DNA of 7,084 nt from Methanosarcinales archaeon (GCA_012329085.1 JAAXQB010000097.1:1-7084), one strand, 5' to 3'; numbered from the stretch's first letter, positions 1 to 5,733 are shown. Program-made: numbers and translations. The notes: generated by a model not told the origin, from the sequence alone.

Positions 1-88
1 CACAACCAGCTCCCTTTGAATCCTCCAGGGCGGGAACGCAGCAAAGGTATTAGGTCGTAGCGGTGTGATGCAGGTAGCTTGCCATTTT
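1..88 (+). ncRNA. ffs: Signal recognition particle RNA, small bacterial type (4.5S RNA), 5' end outside window
   Basis: This is the RNA scaffold of the signal recognition particle, which binds Ffh and targets membrane and secreted proteins to FtsY and the translocon. The conserved Ffh-binding tip is plain: stem GCG (30-32), GGAA tetraloop (33-36), stem CGC (37-39), flanked by the symmetric loop AGG (27-29) / AGCA (40-43). Below it CCTTTG (13-18) pairs with CAAAGG (42-47), which reuses the end of that loop. CACAACC (1-7) pairs with GGTGTG (62-67) with one bulge. The 3' strand GTGTGATGCAGGTAGCTTGCCA (64-84) resembles the E. coli 4.5S 3' strand, and its 5' partner should lie just left of the window. 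The 3' end is near the T-run at 85-88. I am confident of the family. The exact end is inferred. Confidence 0.93.
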
Positions 89-196
89 AATGAAACTCAA
101 ATTTAAAAAGCTCGAAAAACGAATTTAAATTTGTTAGTTGAATTAATCCCGCTGCATAGCGGGATCTCATCAAAATATTTTTGGTTTCATTTTTTT
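89..196 (+). other. Structured spacer after ffs: three-way-junction-like fold with terminal U-tract
   Basis: Three nested inverted repeats lie in this spacer. An outer 8-bp stem AATGAAAC (89-96) / GTTTCATT (184-191) encloses two hairpins. The first is a 10-bp stem CAAATTTAAA (98-107) / TTTAAATTTG (124-133), with a further TCG/CGA pair (112-114/120-122) inside. The second is ATCCCGC (146-152) / GCGGGAT (159-165) with a 6-nt loop. A run of T (190-196) follows the outer stem. Taken as RNA this is a three-way junction ending in a U-tract. It could be a composite terminator or 3' extension of the ffs transcript, or a separate small RNA. The A/T stems could arise by chance; the GC-rich 146-165 hairpin is the most secure part. 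Confidence 0.4.
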
Positions 197-205
197 CTCA
201 CACCT

Positions 206-226
206 CATTACTAATTACTCATTACT
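206..226. repeat. Short heptamer tandem repeat, 3 units (CATTACT/AATTACT/CATTACT)
   Basis: Three consecutive 7-bp units differ at one position only: CATTACT (206-212), AATTACT (213-219), CATTACT (220-226). The array sits just upstream of the short-chain dehydrogenase and would overlap its -33 region. It shares the 7-bp period of the longer array at 1058-1120, though not its sequence. Confidence 0.6.
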
Positions 227-232
227 TTTTAA

Positions 233-240
233 GATATTTG
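233..240 (+). promoter_or_regulatory. Possible -7 box (GATATTTG) directly upstream of the dehydrogenase start
   Basis: The sequence matches the Bacteroidota -7 consensus TAnnTTTG at five of the six specified positions (G in place of the first T). It ends only 4 nt before the ATG at 245. If used, transcription would start at or next to the start codon and give a leaderless or nearly leaderless mRNA. I see no convincing -33 TTG element, so this is a weak call; transcription may instead read through from ffs. Confidence 0.3.
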
Positions 241-244
241 CCAC

Positions 245-1045
245 ATGAGTAAAGTCGTTTTAATTACAGGTGCGTCTTCTGGGATTGGTAAAACTACTGC
301 CGAATATTTGACTCAAAAAGGATTTAAAGTATACGGGACAAGCAGAAGCCCTAAACAAAATAATTTAAATTTTGAATTAATCACATTAGATTTAAATAAT
401 ATAGAGAGTATTCAAAATGCAGTTCAATATGTTATTGAAAAAGAAGATAGAATCGATGTTTTAATAAATAATGCAGGAACTGGTATTACTGGACCAATTG
501 AAGAAACGCCAACCTTAGAAATACACAAAGCTTTTGAAACTAATTTTTTTGGTGTAATTGAAGTAATGAAAGCTGTTTTACCTCAAATGCGTAAACAAAA
601 ATCAGGTTTAATTATTAATGTTACTTCTATTGCTGGTTATATGGGCTTGCCCTTTCGGGGAATTTATTCGGCTACGAAAAGTGCTTTAGAGAGAGTTACA
701 GAAACCATAAGAATGGAAGTAAAAAAGTTTGGTATTGAAGTAACAAATATTGCACCAGGCGATTTTGCTACCAACATTGCTGCAGGAAGATACCATACAC
801 CAGTTTTTGAAAAATCTCCTTATAAAAAGGTTTATCAAAAAAATTTAGATTTGATGGATGAACATGTTAATAGTGGTGGTAACCCTATTGAAATTGCAAT
901 AAAAATTCATAAAATTATAAAAAGCCCAAATCCTAAAATTCACTATAAAGTAGGTAGTTTTATTCAGAAATCTTCTATAGTTTTAAAACAGATACTACCA
1001 AATAAAATTTATGAATACTTGATAATGAAGCATTATAGATTGTAA
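245..1045 (+). CDS. Classical short-chain dehydrogenase/reductase (SDR), substrate unknown
   Basis: This is a cytosolic NAD(P)-dependent oxidoreductase of the classical SDR family with a complete Rossmann core. The cofactor-binding TGASSGIG motif is at residues 8-15. An acidic D49 probably contacts the adenine ring, and NNAG (75-78) supports the central sheet. The catalytic set is N100, S128, Y141 and K145 (YxxxK), followed by the PG motif at 171-172. At 266 residues it is normal length; the C-terminal 75 residues, which in this family shape the substrate pocket, are lysine-rich and carry no motif I recognise. R34 after the second strand (TSRS, 32-35) hints at NADPH over NADH. The start is fixed by VVLITGASSGIG beginning three residues in. 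The gene stands alone, convergent with the nitroreductase-fold gene. No terminator is evident after the stop; a heptamer repeat array follows instead. The substrate cannot be read from sequence. Confidence 0.92.
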   Translation: MSKVVLITGASSGIGKTTAEYLTQKGFKVYGTSRSPKQNNLNFELITLDLNNIESIQNAVQYVIEKEDRIDVLINNAGTGITGPIEETPTLEIHKAFETNFFGVIEVMKAVLPQMRKQKSGLIINVTSIAGYMGLPFRGIYSATKSALERVTETIRMEVKKFGIEVTNIAPGDFATNIAAGRYHTPVFEKSPYKKVYQKNLDLMDEHVNSGGNPIEIAIKIHKIIKSPNPKIHYKVGSFIQKSSIVLKQILPNKIYEYLIMKHYRL

Positions 1046-1057
1046 TTGTTTAAGTTT

Positions 1058-1120
<63 letters not shown>

Positions 1121-1129
1121 AGCGAAAAG

Positions 1130-1143
1130 CAACTAGCAACTAG
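1130..1143. repeat. Second heptamer repeat (CAACTAG x2)
   Basis: Two exact copies of CAACTAG (1130-1136, 1137-1143) start 9 bp after the GAAAGTR array and share its 7-bp period but not its sequence. Flanking AGC and C bases look like partial further units. On its own it would be unremarkable; next to the larger array it suggests one repeat-rich spacer element. Confidence 0.5.
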
Positions 1144-1159
1144 CCAAAAGTAAAAATAT

Positions 1160-1198
1160 CTTTGCGAACCTTTGCTTGAGCCTTTGTGTAATCTTTAG
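1160..1198. repeat. Degenerate CTTTGC repeats at 10-12 bp spacing
   Basis: CTTTGC occurs at 1160 and 1170, then CTTTGT at 1182 and CTTTAG at 1193, so the units recur roughly once per helical turn. Read on the minus strand this is a run of GCAAAG motifs, a type of intergenic repeat I associate with Flavobacterium-like genomes (recollection, not searched). It lies downstream of both convergent genes. The rest of the spacer (1199-1235) is plain AT-rich DNA with no convincing terminator hairpin. Confidence 0.45.
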
Positions 1199-1235
1199 AT
1201 TTGTATCGTTATATTTAAAAGAAACAAAAAATTAC

Positions 1236-1928
1236 TTATTCATAAAATTTAGAAATTTCTTCTAATTTTTTTCGATGAATATCTGGCACATAAACAGTTT
1301 CTTTTGCGTAACCTACGGGTAATAATAAAAACGGACGTTCATTATCTGGTCTATTCAGTATTTTTGATAAAAATTTCATTGGACTTGGTGTATGGGTCAA
1401 AGTAGCCAAACCTGCATTATGAATGGCAGTAATTAACATGCCAGAAGCAATACCAACCGATTCATTTACATAATAATTATTAGTTTTTTCACTATTTTTA
1501 TTATAATCAAAAGCTTTTTTGAAAACAATAATAAGGTACGGGGCAATTTCTAAAAAAGGTTTGTTCATATCAGTTCCTAGCGGAGCTAAATCTTTTAACC
1601 AGCTGTCACTCATTCGGTTATTATATGATTCTACCTCTTCTTTTTCTGCTGCTTTTCTAATTTCACTTTTTAGTTTTGGGTTTGATACTACACAAAAAGT
1701 CCAAGGTTGTTTGTGTGCTCCAGAAGGTGCTGTTGAAGCTGTTTTTATAATATTTTGAATAATCTTTTTTGAGATAGGTTTGTCGCTAAATTCTCTAACA
1801 GACCTTCGGTTATCCATAAAATCATAAAATTTTTTGCTTTTAGTTAATATTTCCTTTTCAGAAAAAAAATCTTGATGATAGGGAATATGTTTATATCCTT
1901 CAATGAAAATAGGGTTTTTTTTATCCAT
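1236..1928 (-). CDS. Nitroreductase-fold flavoprotein, probable iodotyrosine deiodinase-type (halotyrosine) dehalogenase
   Basis: This FMN enzyme of the nitroreductase fold looks like the iodotyrosine deiodinase (IYD) branch, which reductively removes halogen from halotyrosines. FMN-binding RRSVR is at 41-45, TAPSGAHKQPW at 66-76 and LLPVGY at 202-207. Against human IYD as I remember it, this segment appears to align without gaps at a constant offset of 59. The three substrate-lid residues are all present: E98 (human E157), Y102 (Y161) and K123 (K182). So are T178 and T180 (T237, T239), the latter contacting flavin N5. Bacteroidota homologues are known, for example from Haliscomenobacter. There is no N-terminal membrane anchor, so it should be soluble. 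At 230 residues it is full length. The gene is divergent from the transaldolase. In many genomes such proteins are simply called nitroreductase; the triad is why I am more specific, although activity is inferred. Confidence 0.85.
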   Translation of the reverse strand: MDKKNPIFIEGYKHIPYHQDFFSEKEILTKSKKFYDFMDNRRSVREFSDKPISKKIIQNIIKTASTAPSGAHKQPWTFCVVSNPKLKSEIRKAAEKEEVESYNNRMSDSWLKDLAPLGTDMNKPFLEIAPYLIIVFKKAFDYNKNSEKTNNYYVNESVGIASGMLITAIHNAGLATLTHTPSPMKFLSKILNRPDNERPFLLLPVGYAKETVYVPDIHRKKLEEISKFYE

Positions 1929-1948
1929 TTTTATATTTTTTCGAAGTA

Positions 1949-1956
1949 TAAATATA
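1949..1956 (-). promoter_or_regulatory. Probable -7 box for the deiodinase-like gene (TATATTTA), inside a small palindrome
   Basis: On the minus strand TATATTTA matches TAnnTTTG at all but the last base and ends 20 bp before the start codon, giving a leader of roughly 14 nt. The box lies within the inverted repeat GTATA-AA-TATAC (1946-1957), so a dimeric regulator could occlude it, although such AT palindromes also arise by chance. Confidence 0.4.
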
Positions 1957-2049
1957 CTAATCTAAAAGGATTTATTATGAAATGATATGTATTTCAAATG
2001 GAAACTTATTTTTCAATCTTTTAAAGCTTAGAACTTCTAATTATTAAAC

Positions 2050-2057
2050 TATATTTG
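2050..2057 (+). promoter_or_regulatory. Promoter -7 box for transaldolase (TATATTTG)
   Basis: This is an exact match to the Bacteroidota -7 consensus TAnnTTTG, followed by the common GC-A context (TATATTTGCA). It lies 22 bp before the ATG and predicts a leader of about 18 nt, A-rich and without a Shine-Dalgarno sequence, as is usual in this phylum. No clear -33 TTG is present at the expected distance. Confidence 0.7.
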
Positions 2058-2079
2058 CAAAAATTAAAAACAATATAGA

Positions 2080-2733
2080 ATGAAATTTTTTATAGATACT
2101 GCTAATTTAGATCAAATCAAAGAAGCTCAGGCACTTGGAGTTTTAGATGGAGTTACTACAAATCCATCATTAATGGCAAAAGAAGGAATTACTGGACAAG
2201 AAAATATAATCAATCATTACAAAATAATTTGCGAAATTGTTGATGGCGATGTTAGTGCTGAGGTTATTGCAACCGATTTTGAAGGTATGGTGAGAGAAGG
2301 TGAAGCTTTGGCAGATTTACATCCTCAAATTGTGGTTAAATTACCTATGATTGGAGATGGCGTTAAAGCGTGTAAATATTTTTCTGATAAAGGAATAAAA
2401 ACAAATATGACTTTAATTTTTTCTGCTGGTCAAGCATTATTAGCCGCTAAAGCAGGAGCAACTTATATGTCTCCATTTATTGGAAGATTAGATGATATTT
2501 CAACCGATGGTTTAGGATTGATTGAAGAAATTAGATTAATTTATGATAATTACGGTTATGAAACAGAAATTTTAGCAGCTTCGGTTCGTCATACTATGCA
2601 TATTATAGATTGTGCAAAAATTGGTACTGATGTAATGACTGGGCCTTTAAGCGCAATAAAAGGATTATTAAAACACCCTTTAACCGATATTGGTTTGGCT
2701 CAATTTTTAGCTGATTATAAAAAAGGAAACTAA
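2080..2733 (+). CDS. tal: Small (FSA/TalC-type) transaldolase
   Basis: This is a cytosolic (beta/alpha)8-barrel enzyme of the short transaldolase / fructose-6-phosphate aldolase family. Transaldolase moves a dihydroxyacetone unit between sugar phosphates in the non-oxidative pentose phosphate pathway. K87 in VVKLP is the Schiff-base lysine (K85 of E. coli FsaA). D6 and the TTNPS motif (26-30) complete the usual active-site set. Two positions separate true transaldolases from FSA: where FsaA has Q59 this protein has E61, and where FsaA has Y131 it has F133. Both are the transaldolase state, so a fructose-6-phosphate aldolase label would probably be wrong. At 217 residues it is normal length. 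It has its own promoter (2050-2057) and a terminator at 2786-2820, so it is probably monocistronic. The start is supported by the conserved MKFFIDTAN opening. Confidence 0.95.
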   Translation: MKFFIDTANLDQIKEAQALGVLDGVTTNPSLMAKEGITGQENIINHYKIICEIVDGDVSAEVIATDFEGMVREGEALADLHPQIVVKLPMIGDGVKACKYFSDKGIKTNMTLIFSAGQALLAAKAGATYMSPFIGRLDDISTDGLGLIEEIRLIYDNYGYETEILAASVRHTMHIIDCAKIGTDVMTGPLSAIKGLLKHPLTDIGLAQFLADYKKGN

Positions 2734-2766
2734 AACCTATTTTAAATTTATTTGATTGAGGTTTTA
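2731..2766 (+). repeat. Inverted repeat overlapping the transaldolase stop codon
   Basis: TAAAACCT (2731-2738) and AGGTTTTA (2759-2766) are exact inverted copies separated by 20 bp, beginning at the stop codon itself. It could fold in the mRNA 3' end ahead of the true terminator, perhaps protecting the transcript. The stem is weak and the loop long, so function is uncertain. Confidence 0.3.
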
Positions 2767-2785
2767 ATCGAATTTATAATACACC

Positions 2786-2820
2786 AAAAACTCACAAGTG
2801 TAAAATTTGTGAGTTTTTTT
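2786..2820 (+). terminator. Rho-independent terminator after transaldolase
   Basis: A perfect 12-bp stem, AAAAACTCACAA (2786-2797) with TTGTGAGTTTTT (2807-2818), closes a 9-nt loop, and the T-run extends to 2820. It lies 53 bp after the transaldolase stop and separates that transcript from the lipoprotein gene. The A-run on the left arm would also give a short U-tract on the other strand, but no minus-strand gene ends here. Confidence 0.88.
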
Positions 2821-2825
2821 GTTGG

Positions 2826-2842
2826 TAAATAAGCCTTATTTA
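2826..2842. promoter_or_regulatory. 17-bp palindrome, operator-like, upstream of the lipoprotein gene
   Basis: TAAATAAG-C-CTTATTTA is a perfect inverted repeat with a single central base. The one-base spacer cannot form a hairpin loop without losing pairs, so a dimeric DNA-binding protein is a more natural reading than an RNA structure. It is centred about 66 bp before the lipoprotein ATG and about 25 bp upstream of the putative -7 box, close to the -33 position. In such AT-rich DNA chance occurrence is possible. Confidence 0.4.
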
Positions 2843-2859
2843 AATTCAAATGATTATTG

Positions 2860-2867
2860 TATTTTTA
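2860..2867 (+). promoter_or_regulatory. Possible -7 box for the lipoprotein gene (TATTTTTA)
   Basis: It matches TAnnTTTG except for the last base and ends 32 bp before the ATG at 2900, predicting a leader of about 25 nt. It is the best candidate between the transaldolase terminator and the start codon, but it is a weak match with no clear -33 element. Confidence 0.35.
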
Positions 2868-2899
2868 CTTAGTTTTTTATTAACCATCAATAAAATCTA

Positions 2900-3499
2900 A
2901 TGAAAAAAACATTTTACATGTTAAGCATATTGTTAGTGTTAATTAGTTGTGGCATCGCGAAAACTAAGTACAATTATTACTATGAAACTGGTAAATATTT
3001 AGACCTGTCAAAAGGCAAATGGATACTAAATAAAGTATATACTAATTATGATGAAACTAAAATTTATGATATTGCATTAGAAGAATTTGGAGAAATATTA
3101 GGAGACTCTTTATATGAAATTTCAACTTTTAGAAATGATAGAATTTTAGCAGAACAATATCCGTTTGAACCCTCTGTTAGTGAATTAAAAGAGATTAAAT
3201 TAATTACAAATTGTGACTATTTAATTAATGTAAAATCAAATATTTTAAAAAATGAAGGAGGTTCATTAAGTTATAACCGAGGTAGTCAATTTGATAGTGA
3301 TACCAATAGAGCTTCTAGTACCATAAAAATTTATGATTTAAATGCGCTTGTTTTAGTTTCAGATGTTTCAGTAACTGGTAGTTCAAGCAATATTAAAAAA
3401 CCAAATGATGATGGTTTTACCTATATGAGCAATAGTACAAACATTTTGGTTAACGGACTCACAAAATTAATTAAGAAATATAAAAAACATCGTTTATAG
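2900..3499 (+). CDS. Lipoprotein of unknown function, possibly CsgG/LpoB-like fold
   Basis: I do not recognise this family. The N-terminus is a clear lipoprotein signal: K2 K3, a hydrophobic stretch (residues 4-14) and the lipobox LISC with lipidated C17. The residues after the cysteine (GIAKT) lack the acidic cluster that directs Bacteroidota lipoproteins to the cell surface, so the mature protein probably faces the periplasm. The mature domain of about 180 residues is mixed alpha/beta. It has a helix near 52-70, then NCDYLINVKSNI (104-115), IKIYDLNALVLVSDVSVTG (142-160) and a C-terminal helix ending in a basic tail (KKYKKHRL, 192-199). That order (helix, strand with a CDYL-type step, strand with a paired next strand, C-terminal helix) recalls the nucleotide-free CsgG/LpoB/TolB-N type fold, but no signature proves it. 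The gene is probably transcribed alone and is convergent with uvrB, 24 bp apart. Confidence 0.8.
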   Translation: MKKTFYMLSILLVLISCGIAKTKYNYYYETGKYLDLSKGKWILNKVYTNYDETKIYDIALEEFGEILGDSLYEISTFRNDRILAEQYPFEPSVSELKEIKLITNCDYLINVKSNILKNEGGSLSYNRGSQFDSDTNRASSTIKIYDLNALVLVSDVSVTGSSSNIKKPNDDGFTYMSNSTNILVNGLTKLIKKYKKHRL

Positions 3500-3514
3500 G
3501 TTCTAAGAAAATTA

Positions 3515-3537
3515 ATATTTATTTTAAATATGTTTTT
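3515..3537 (+). terminator. Weak AT-only hairpin at the lipoprotein/uvrB convergence
   Basis: ATATTTA (3515-3521) and TAAATAT (3525-3531) pair around a 3-nt loop, followed after one G by TTTTT (3533-3537). It begins 15 bp after the lipoprotein stop and overlaps the last codons of uvrB. With no GC pairs it would be a poor terminator. It is listed because it is the only candidate between the two convergent genes. Confidence 0.25.
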
Positions 3538-5512
3538 GTAATTCTTTAATTTCATCACGAAATTTGGCAGCAATTAAAAAGTCAAGAGCTTTAGCTGCTT
3601 TCTCCATCATTTTACGTTTTTCGCGTATTCTTTTTTCAATTACTGGTTTGGTTAAATACTGTAATTCTGCTTCTGCAGCTTGAGCATTAGCTTCATCATA
3701 TTGATATGTTGCAATTTCTGTTTTGGTTAATGAATTATCAATATTCTTTTTAATTTGAGTTGGGGTAATGTTGTTTTTTGTATTGTAAGCAATCTGTTTT
3801 TCTCTTCTTCTTACTGTTTCATCCATAGTTAATTGCATGCTTTTTGTAATTTTATCGGCATACATAATCGCTCTTCCATTTATATTACGTGCAGCCCTAC
3901 CAATGGTTTGTGTAAGTGATCTATGGCTACGTAAAAAACCTTCTTTATCTGCATCTAAAATGGCAACTAAAGAAACTTCGGGTAAATCTAAACCTTCTCG
4001 TAAAAGGTTAACACCAATTAAAACATCAAATAAACCCAAACGTAAATCACGCATAATTTCTACTCTTTCTAAAGTATCAACATCCGAATGGATATAGCGA
4101 CAACGAATTTGAATTCTACTTAAATATTTGGTCAGTTCCTCAGCCATTCTTTTGGTTAAAGTTGTAACTAAAATACGCTCATCTATTTCAATTCTTTTTT
4201 GAATTTCTTCAATTAAATCATCAATTTGATTCAAACTTGGTCTTATTTCAATTTCAGGGTCTAATAACCCTGTTGGGCGAATAACTTGTTCAACAAAAAC
4301 ACCTTCGGTTAATTTTAATTCATAATCTGCAGGAGTAGCACTAATGTAAATTACTTGATTTTGTATGGCTTCAAACTCTTCAAATTTTAACGGTCTATTA
4401 TCCATTGCTGCGGCTAATCTAAATCCGTATGCTACTAAATTTTCTTTACGAGATCTATCACCGCCGTACATGGCATGAGTTTGTGGTATGGTTACATGAC
4501 TTTCATCAACCAACATCAAATAATCGTTAGGAAAATAATCTAGCAAACAGAAAGGTCGTGTGCCTGGTTCTCTTCCGTCAAGGTAACGAGAATAATTTTC
4601 AATACCGCTACAATATCCTAATTCACGAATCATTTCTAAATCAAATTCGGTGCGTTCTTTTAATCTTTTTGCTTCTAAATGTTTACCAATTTCTTTAAAA
4701 TAATCTACTTGTTTTACCATATCATCTTGAATTTGATGAATGGCATTTTGCAAAACATCTGGCGAGGTAACAAATAAATTGGCTGGATAAATGTTTAGGC
4801 TTTCAAATTTTTCAATGATTTGATTATTGGTTAAATCAAAACTTTCAATCTCTTCAATTTCATCACCAAAAAAGTGGACTCTAAATCCGTATTCACCATA
4901 AGATGGATAAATAGTTATAGTATCTCCTTTTACTCTAAACGACCCACTTTTTGCTTCGGCTTCTGTACGTGAATATAAACTTGTAACTAATTGATGTAAA
5001 AATTTAGTTCGAGCAATTACTTGGTCTACTTCAATAGAAATTACATTTTTTTTAAATTCAATAGGATTACCAATACCATACAAACAAGAAACGGAAGCTA
5101 CTACCAAAACATCTCTTCTTCCCGAAAGGAGAGAAGAAGTAGTGTTTAATCGCATACGCTCAATTTCATCGTTTATGGATAAATCTTTTTCTATATAAAG
5201 TCCGGTGGTTGGAAGATAGGCTTCGGGTTGATAATAATCGTAATAAGATACAAAATATTCAATGGCATTATCAGGAAAAAACTGTTTAAATTCTTGATAA
5301 AGCTGAGCAGCCAAAGTTTTATTATGTGCTAAAACTAAAGTTGGTTTTTGAACTTTTTCAACAACATTGGCAGCGGTAAATGTTTTACCCGAACCTGTAA
5401 CACCAAGTAATACTTGGTATTTTTCATTTTCATGGATTCCTTTGATTAACTGCTCAATGGCTTGAGGTTGATCTCCAGTTGGTTTAAACTCTGATTTTAG
5501 TTTGAATTGCAT
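3524..5512 (-). CDS. uvrB: Excinuclease ABC subunit B (UvrB), nucleotide excision repair
   Basis: UvrB receives damaged DNA from UvrA, verifies the lesion using its helicase-like ATPase, and recruits UvrC for the incisions. All landmarks are present. The N-terminus is FKPTGDQPQAI (9-19). Walker A is GVTGSGKT (37-44). The damage-probing beta-hairpin region is YYDYYQPEAYLP (90-101). The DESH Walker B box is at 336-339 and motif III SAT at 391-393. Motif VI QTIGRAARN is at 535-543. The C-terminal UVR coiled-coil that binds UvrC is near 624-660 (AAKALDF...AAKFRDEI). The length of 662 residues matches the family (E. coli 673). The start is fixed by the conserved opening MQFKLKSEFKPTGDQP. The gene is alone on its strand, with a promoter candidate at 5680-5687 and a leader of about 160 nt. 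Nothing looks degraded. Confidence 0.98.
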   Translation of the reverse strand: MQFKLKSEFKPTGDQPQAIEQLIKGIHENEKYQVLLGVTGSGKTFTAANVVEKVQKPTLVLAHNKTLAAQLYQEFKQFFPDNAIEYFVSYYDYYQPEAYLPTTGLYIEKDLSINDEIERMRLNTTSSLLSGRRDVLVVASVSCLYGIGNPIEFKKNVISIEVDQVIARTKFLHQLVTSLYSRTEAEAKSGSFRVKGDTITIYPSYGEYGFRVHFFGDEIEEIESFDLTNNQIIEKFESLNIYPANLFVTSPDVLQNAIHQIQDDMVKQVDYFKEIGKHLEAKRLKERTEFDLEMIRELGYCSGIENYSRYLDGREPGTRPFCLLDYFPNDYLMLVDESHVTIPQTHAMYGGDRSRKENLVAYGFRLAAAMDNRPLKFEEFEAIQNQVIYISATPADYELKLTEGVFVEQVIRPTGLLDPEIEIRPSLNQIDDLIEEIQKRIEIDERILVTTLTKRMAEELTKYLSRIQIRCRYIHSDVDTLERVEIMRDLRLGLFDVLIGVNLLREGLDLPEVSLVAILDADKEGFLRSHRSLTQTIGRAARNINGRAIMYADKITKSMQLTMDETVRRREKQIAYNTKNNITPTQIKKNIDNSLTKTEIATYQYDEANAQAAEAELQYLTKPVIEKRIREKRKMMEKAAKALDFLIAAKFRDEIKELQKHI

Positions 5513-5573
5513 TTTATACCAAATTAAATTTATAATGTCTCATTGAATTTGTTTATTTTTCACAATATTTTCG

Positions 5574-5614
5574 TTTAAATATTTGACTATAACTAAGGCT
5601 ATATTTAAATATTT
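5574..5614. repeat. Direct repeat TTTAAATATTT x2 in the uvrB leader
   Basis: The 11-mer TTTAAATATTT occurs at 5574-5584 and again at 5604-5614, exactly 30 bp apart, in the spacer upstream of uvrB. The second copy overlaps the 12-bp palindrome ATATTTAAATAT (5601-5612). If the promoter at 5680-5687 is the right one, these copies lie within the transcribed leader. The 30-bp phase (about three helical turns) would suit a DNA-binding protein. Low-complexity AT sequence is the alternative explanation. The rest of the 5513-5733 spacer is AT-rich with no gene that I can support. Confidence 0.35.
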
Positions 5615-5679
5615 TGTCTCAATCTTGTAAAAACTAATTCAATTCAATTTTACAACATTATAAAATCAAATTGGTATTG

Positions 5680-5687
5680 CAAAAATA
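5680..5687 (-). promoter_or_regulatory. Probable uvrB promoter -7 box (TATTTTTG)
   Basis: On the minus strand TATTTTTG is an exact match to TAnnTTTG, followed by CAA, the same context as the transaldolase promoter (TTTGCA). It lies 167 bp upstream of the uvrB start, so the mRNA would carry a leader of about 160 nt. It is the only exact -7 match I found on this strand in the spacer. It begins 46 bp beyond the stop codon of the upstream permease, with no good terminator between, so some read-through is possible. Confidence 0.5.
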
Positions 5688-5693
5688 GTAAAG

Positions 5694-5721
5694 TTTGAAG
5701 ACCGTAGAAGAAAGACTGAAG
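5694..5721. repeat. Degenerate heptamer repeat (four units ending in AG)
   Basis: TTTGAAG, ACCGTAG, AAGAAAG and ACTGAAG follow each other at 7-bp spacing, each ending in AG, just after the permease stop (minus strand). It looks like a decayed version of a GAAGACC-type heptamer array. The repeat is imperfect and I hold it lightly; it matters mainly because three other spacer sites in this window have the same period. Confidence 0.3.
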
Positions 5722-5733
5722 TTTTTTTAAAAA

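Noticed and set aside
90..128. Twelve-residue open frame (MKLKFKKLEKRI) just after ffs
   Set aside because: It is too short to support. It overlaps the inverted repeats, and lysine-rich frames are expected in A-rich DNA.
1519..1758. 79-residue open frame on the plus strand
   Set aside because: It lies wholly antisense to the nitroreductase-fold gene, which has complete family motifs. No promoter or recognisable domain supports it.
3837..4097. 86-residue open frame on the plus strand
   Set aside because: It is antisense to the helicase core of uvrB, and its sequence is the expected shadow of conserved UvrB codons.
5514..5543. Nine-residue open frame on the minus strand ending just before the uvrB start (possible leader peptide)
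   Set aside because: No start signal and no run of a regulatory amino acid, so an AT-rich chance frame is the simpler explanation.
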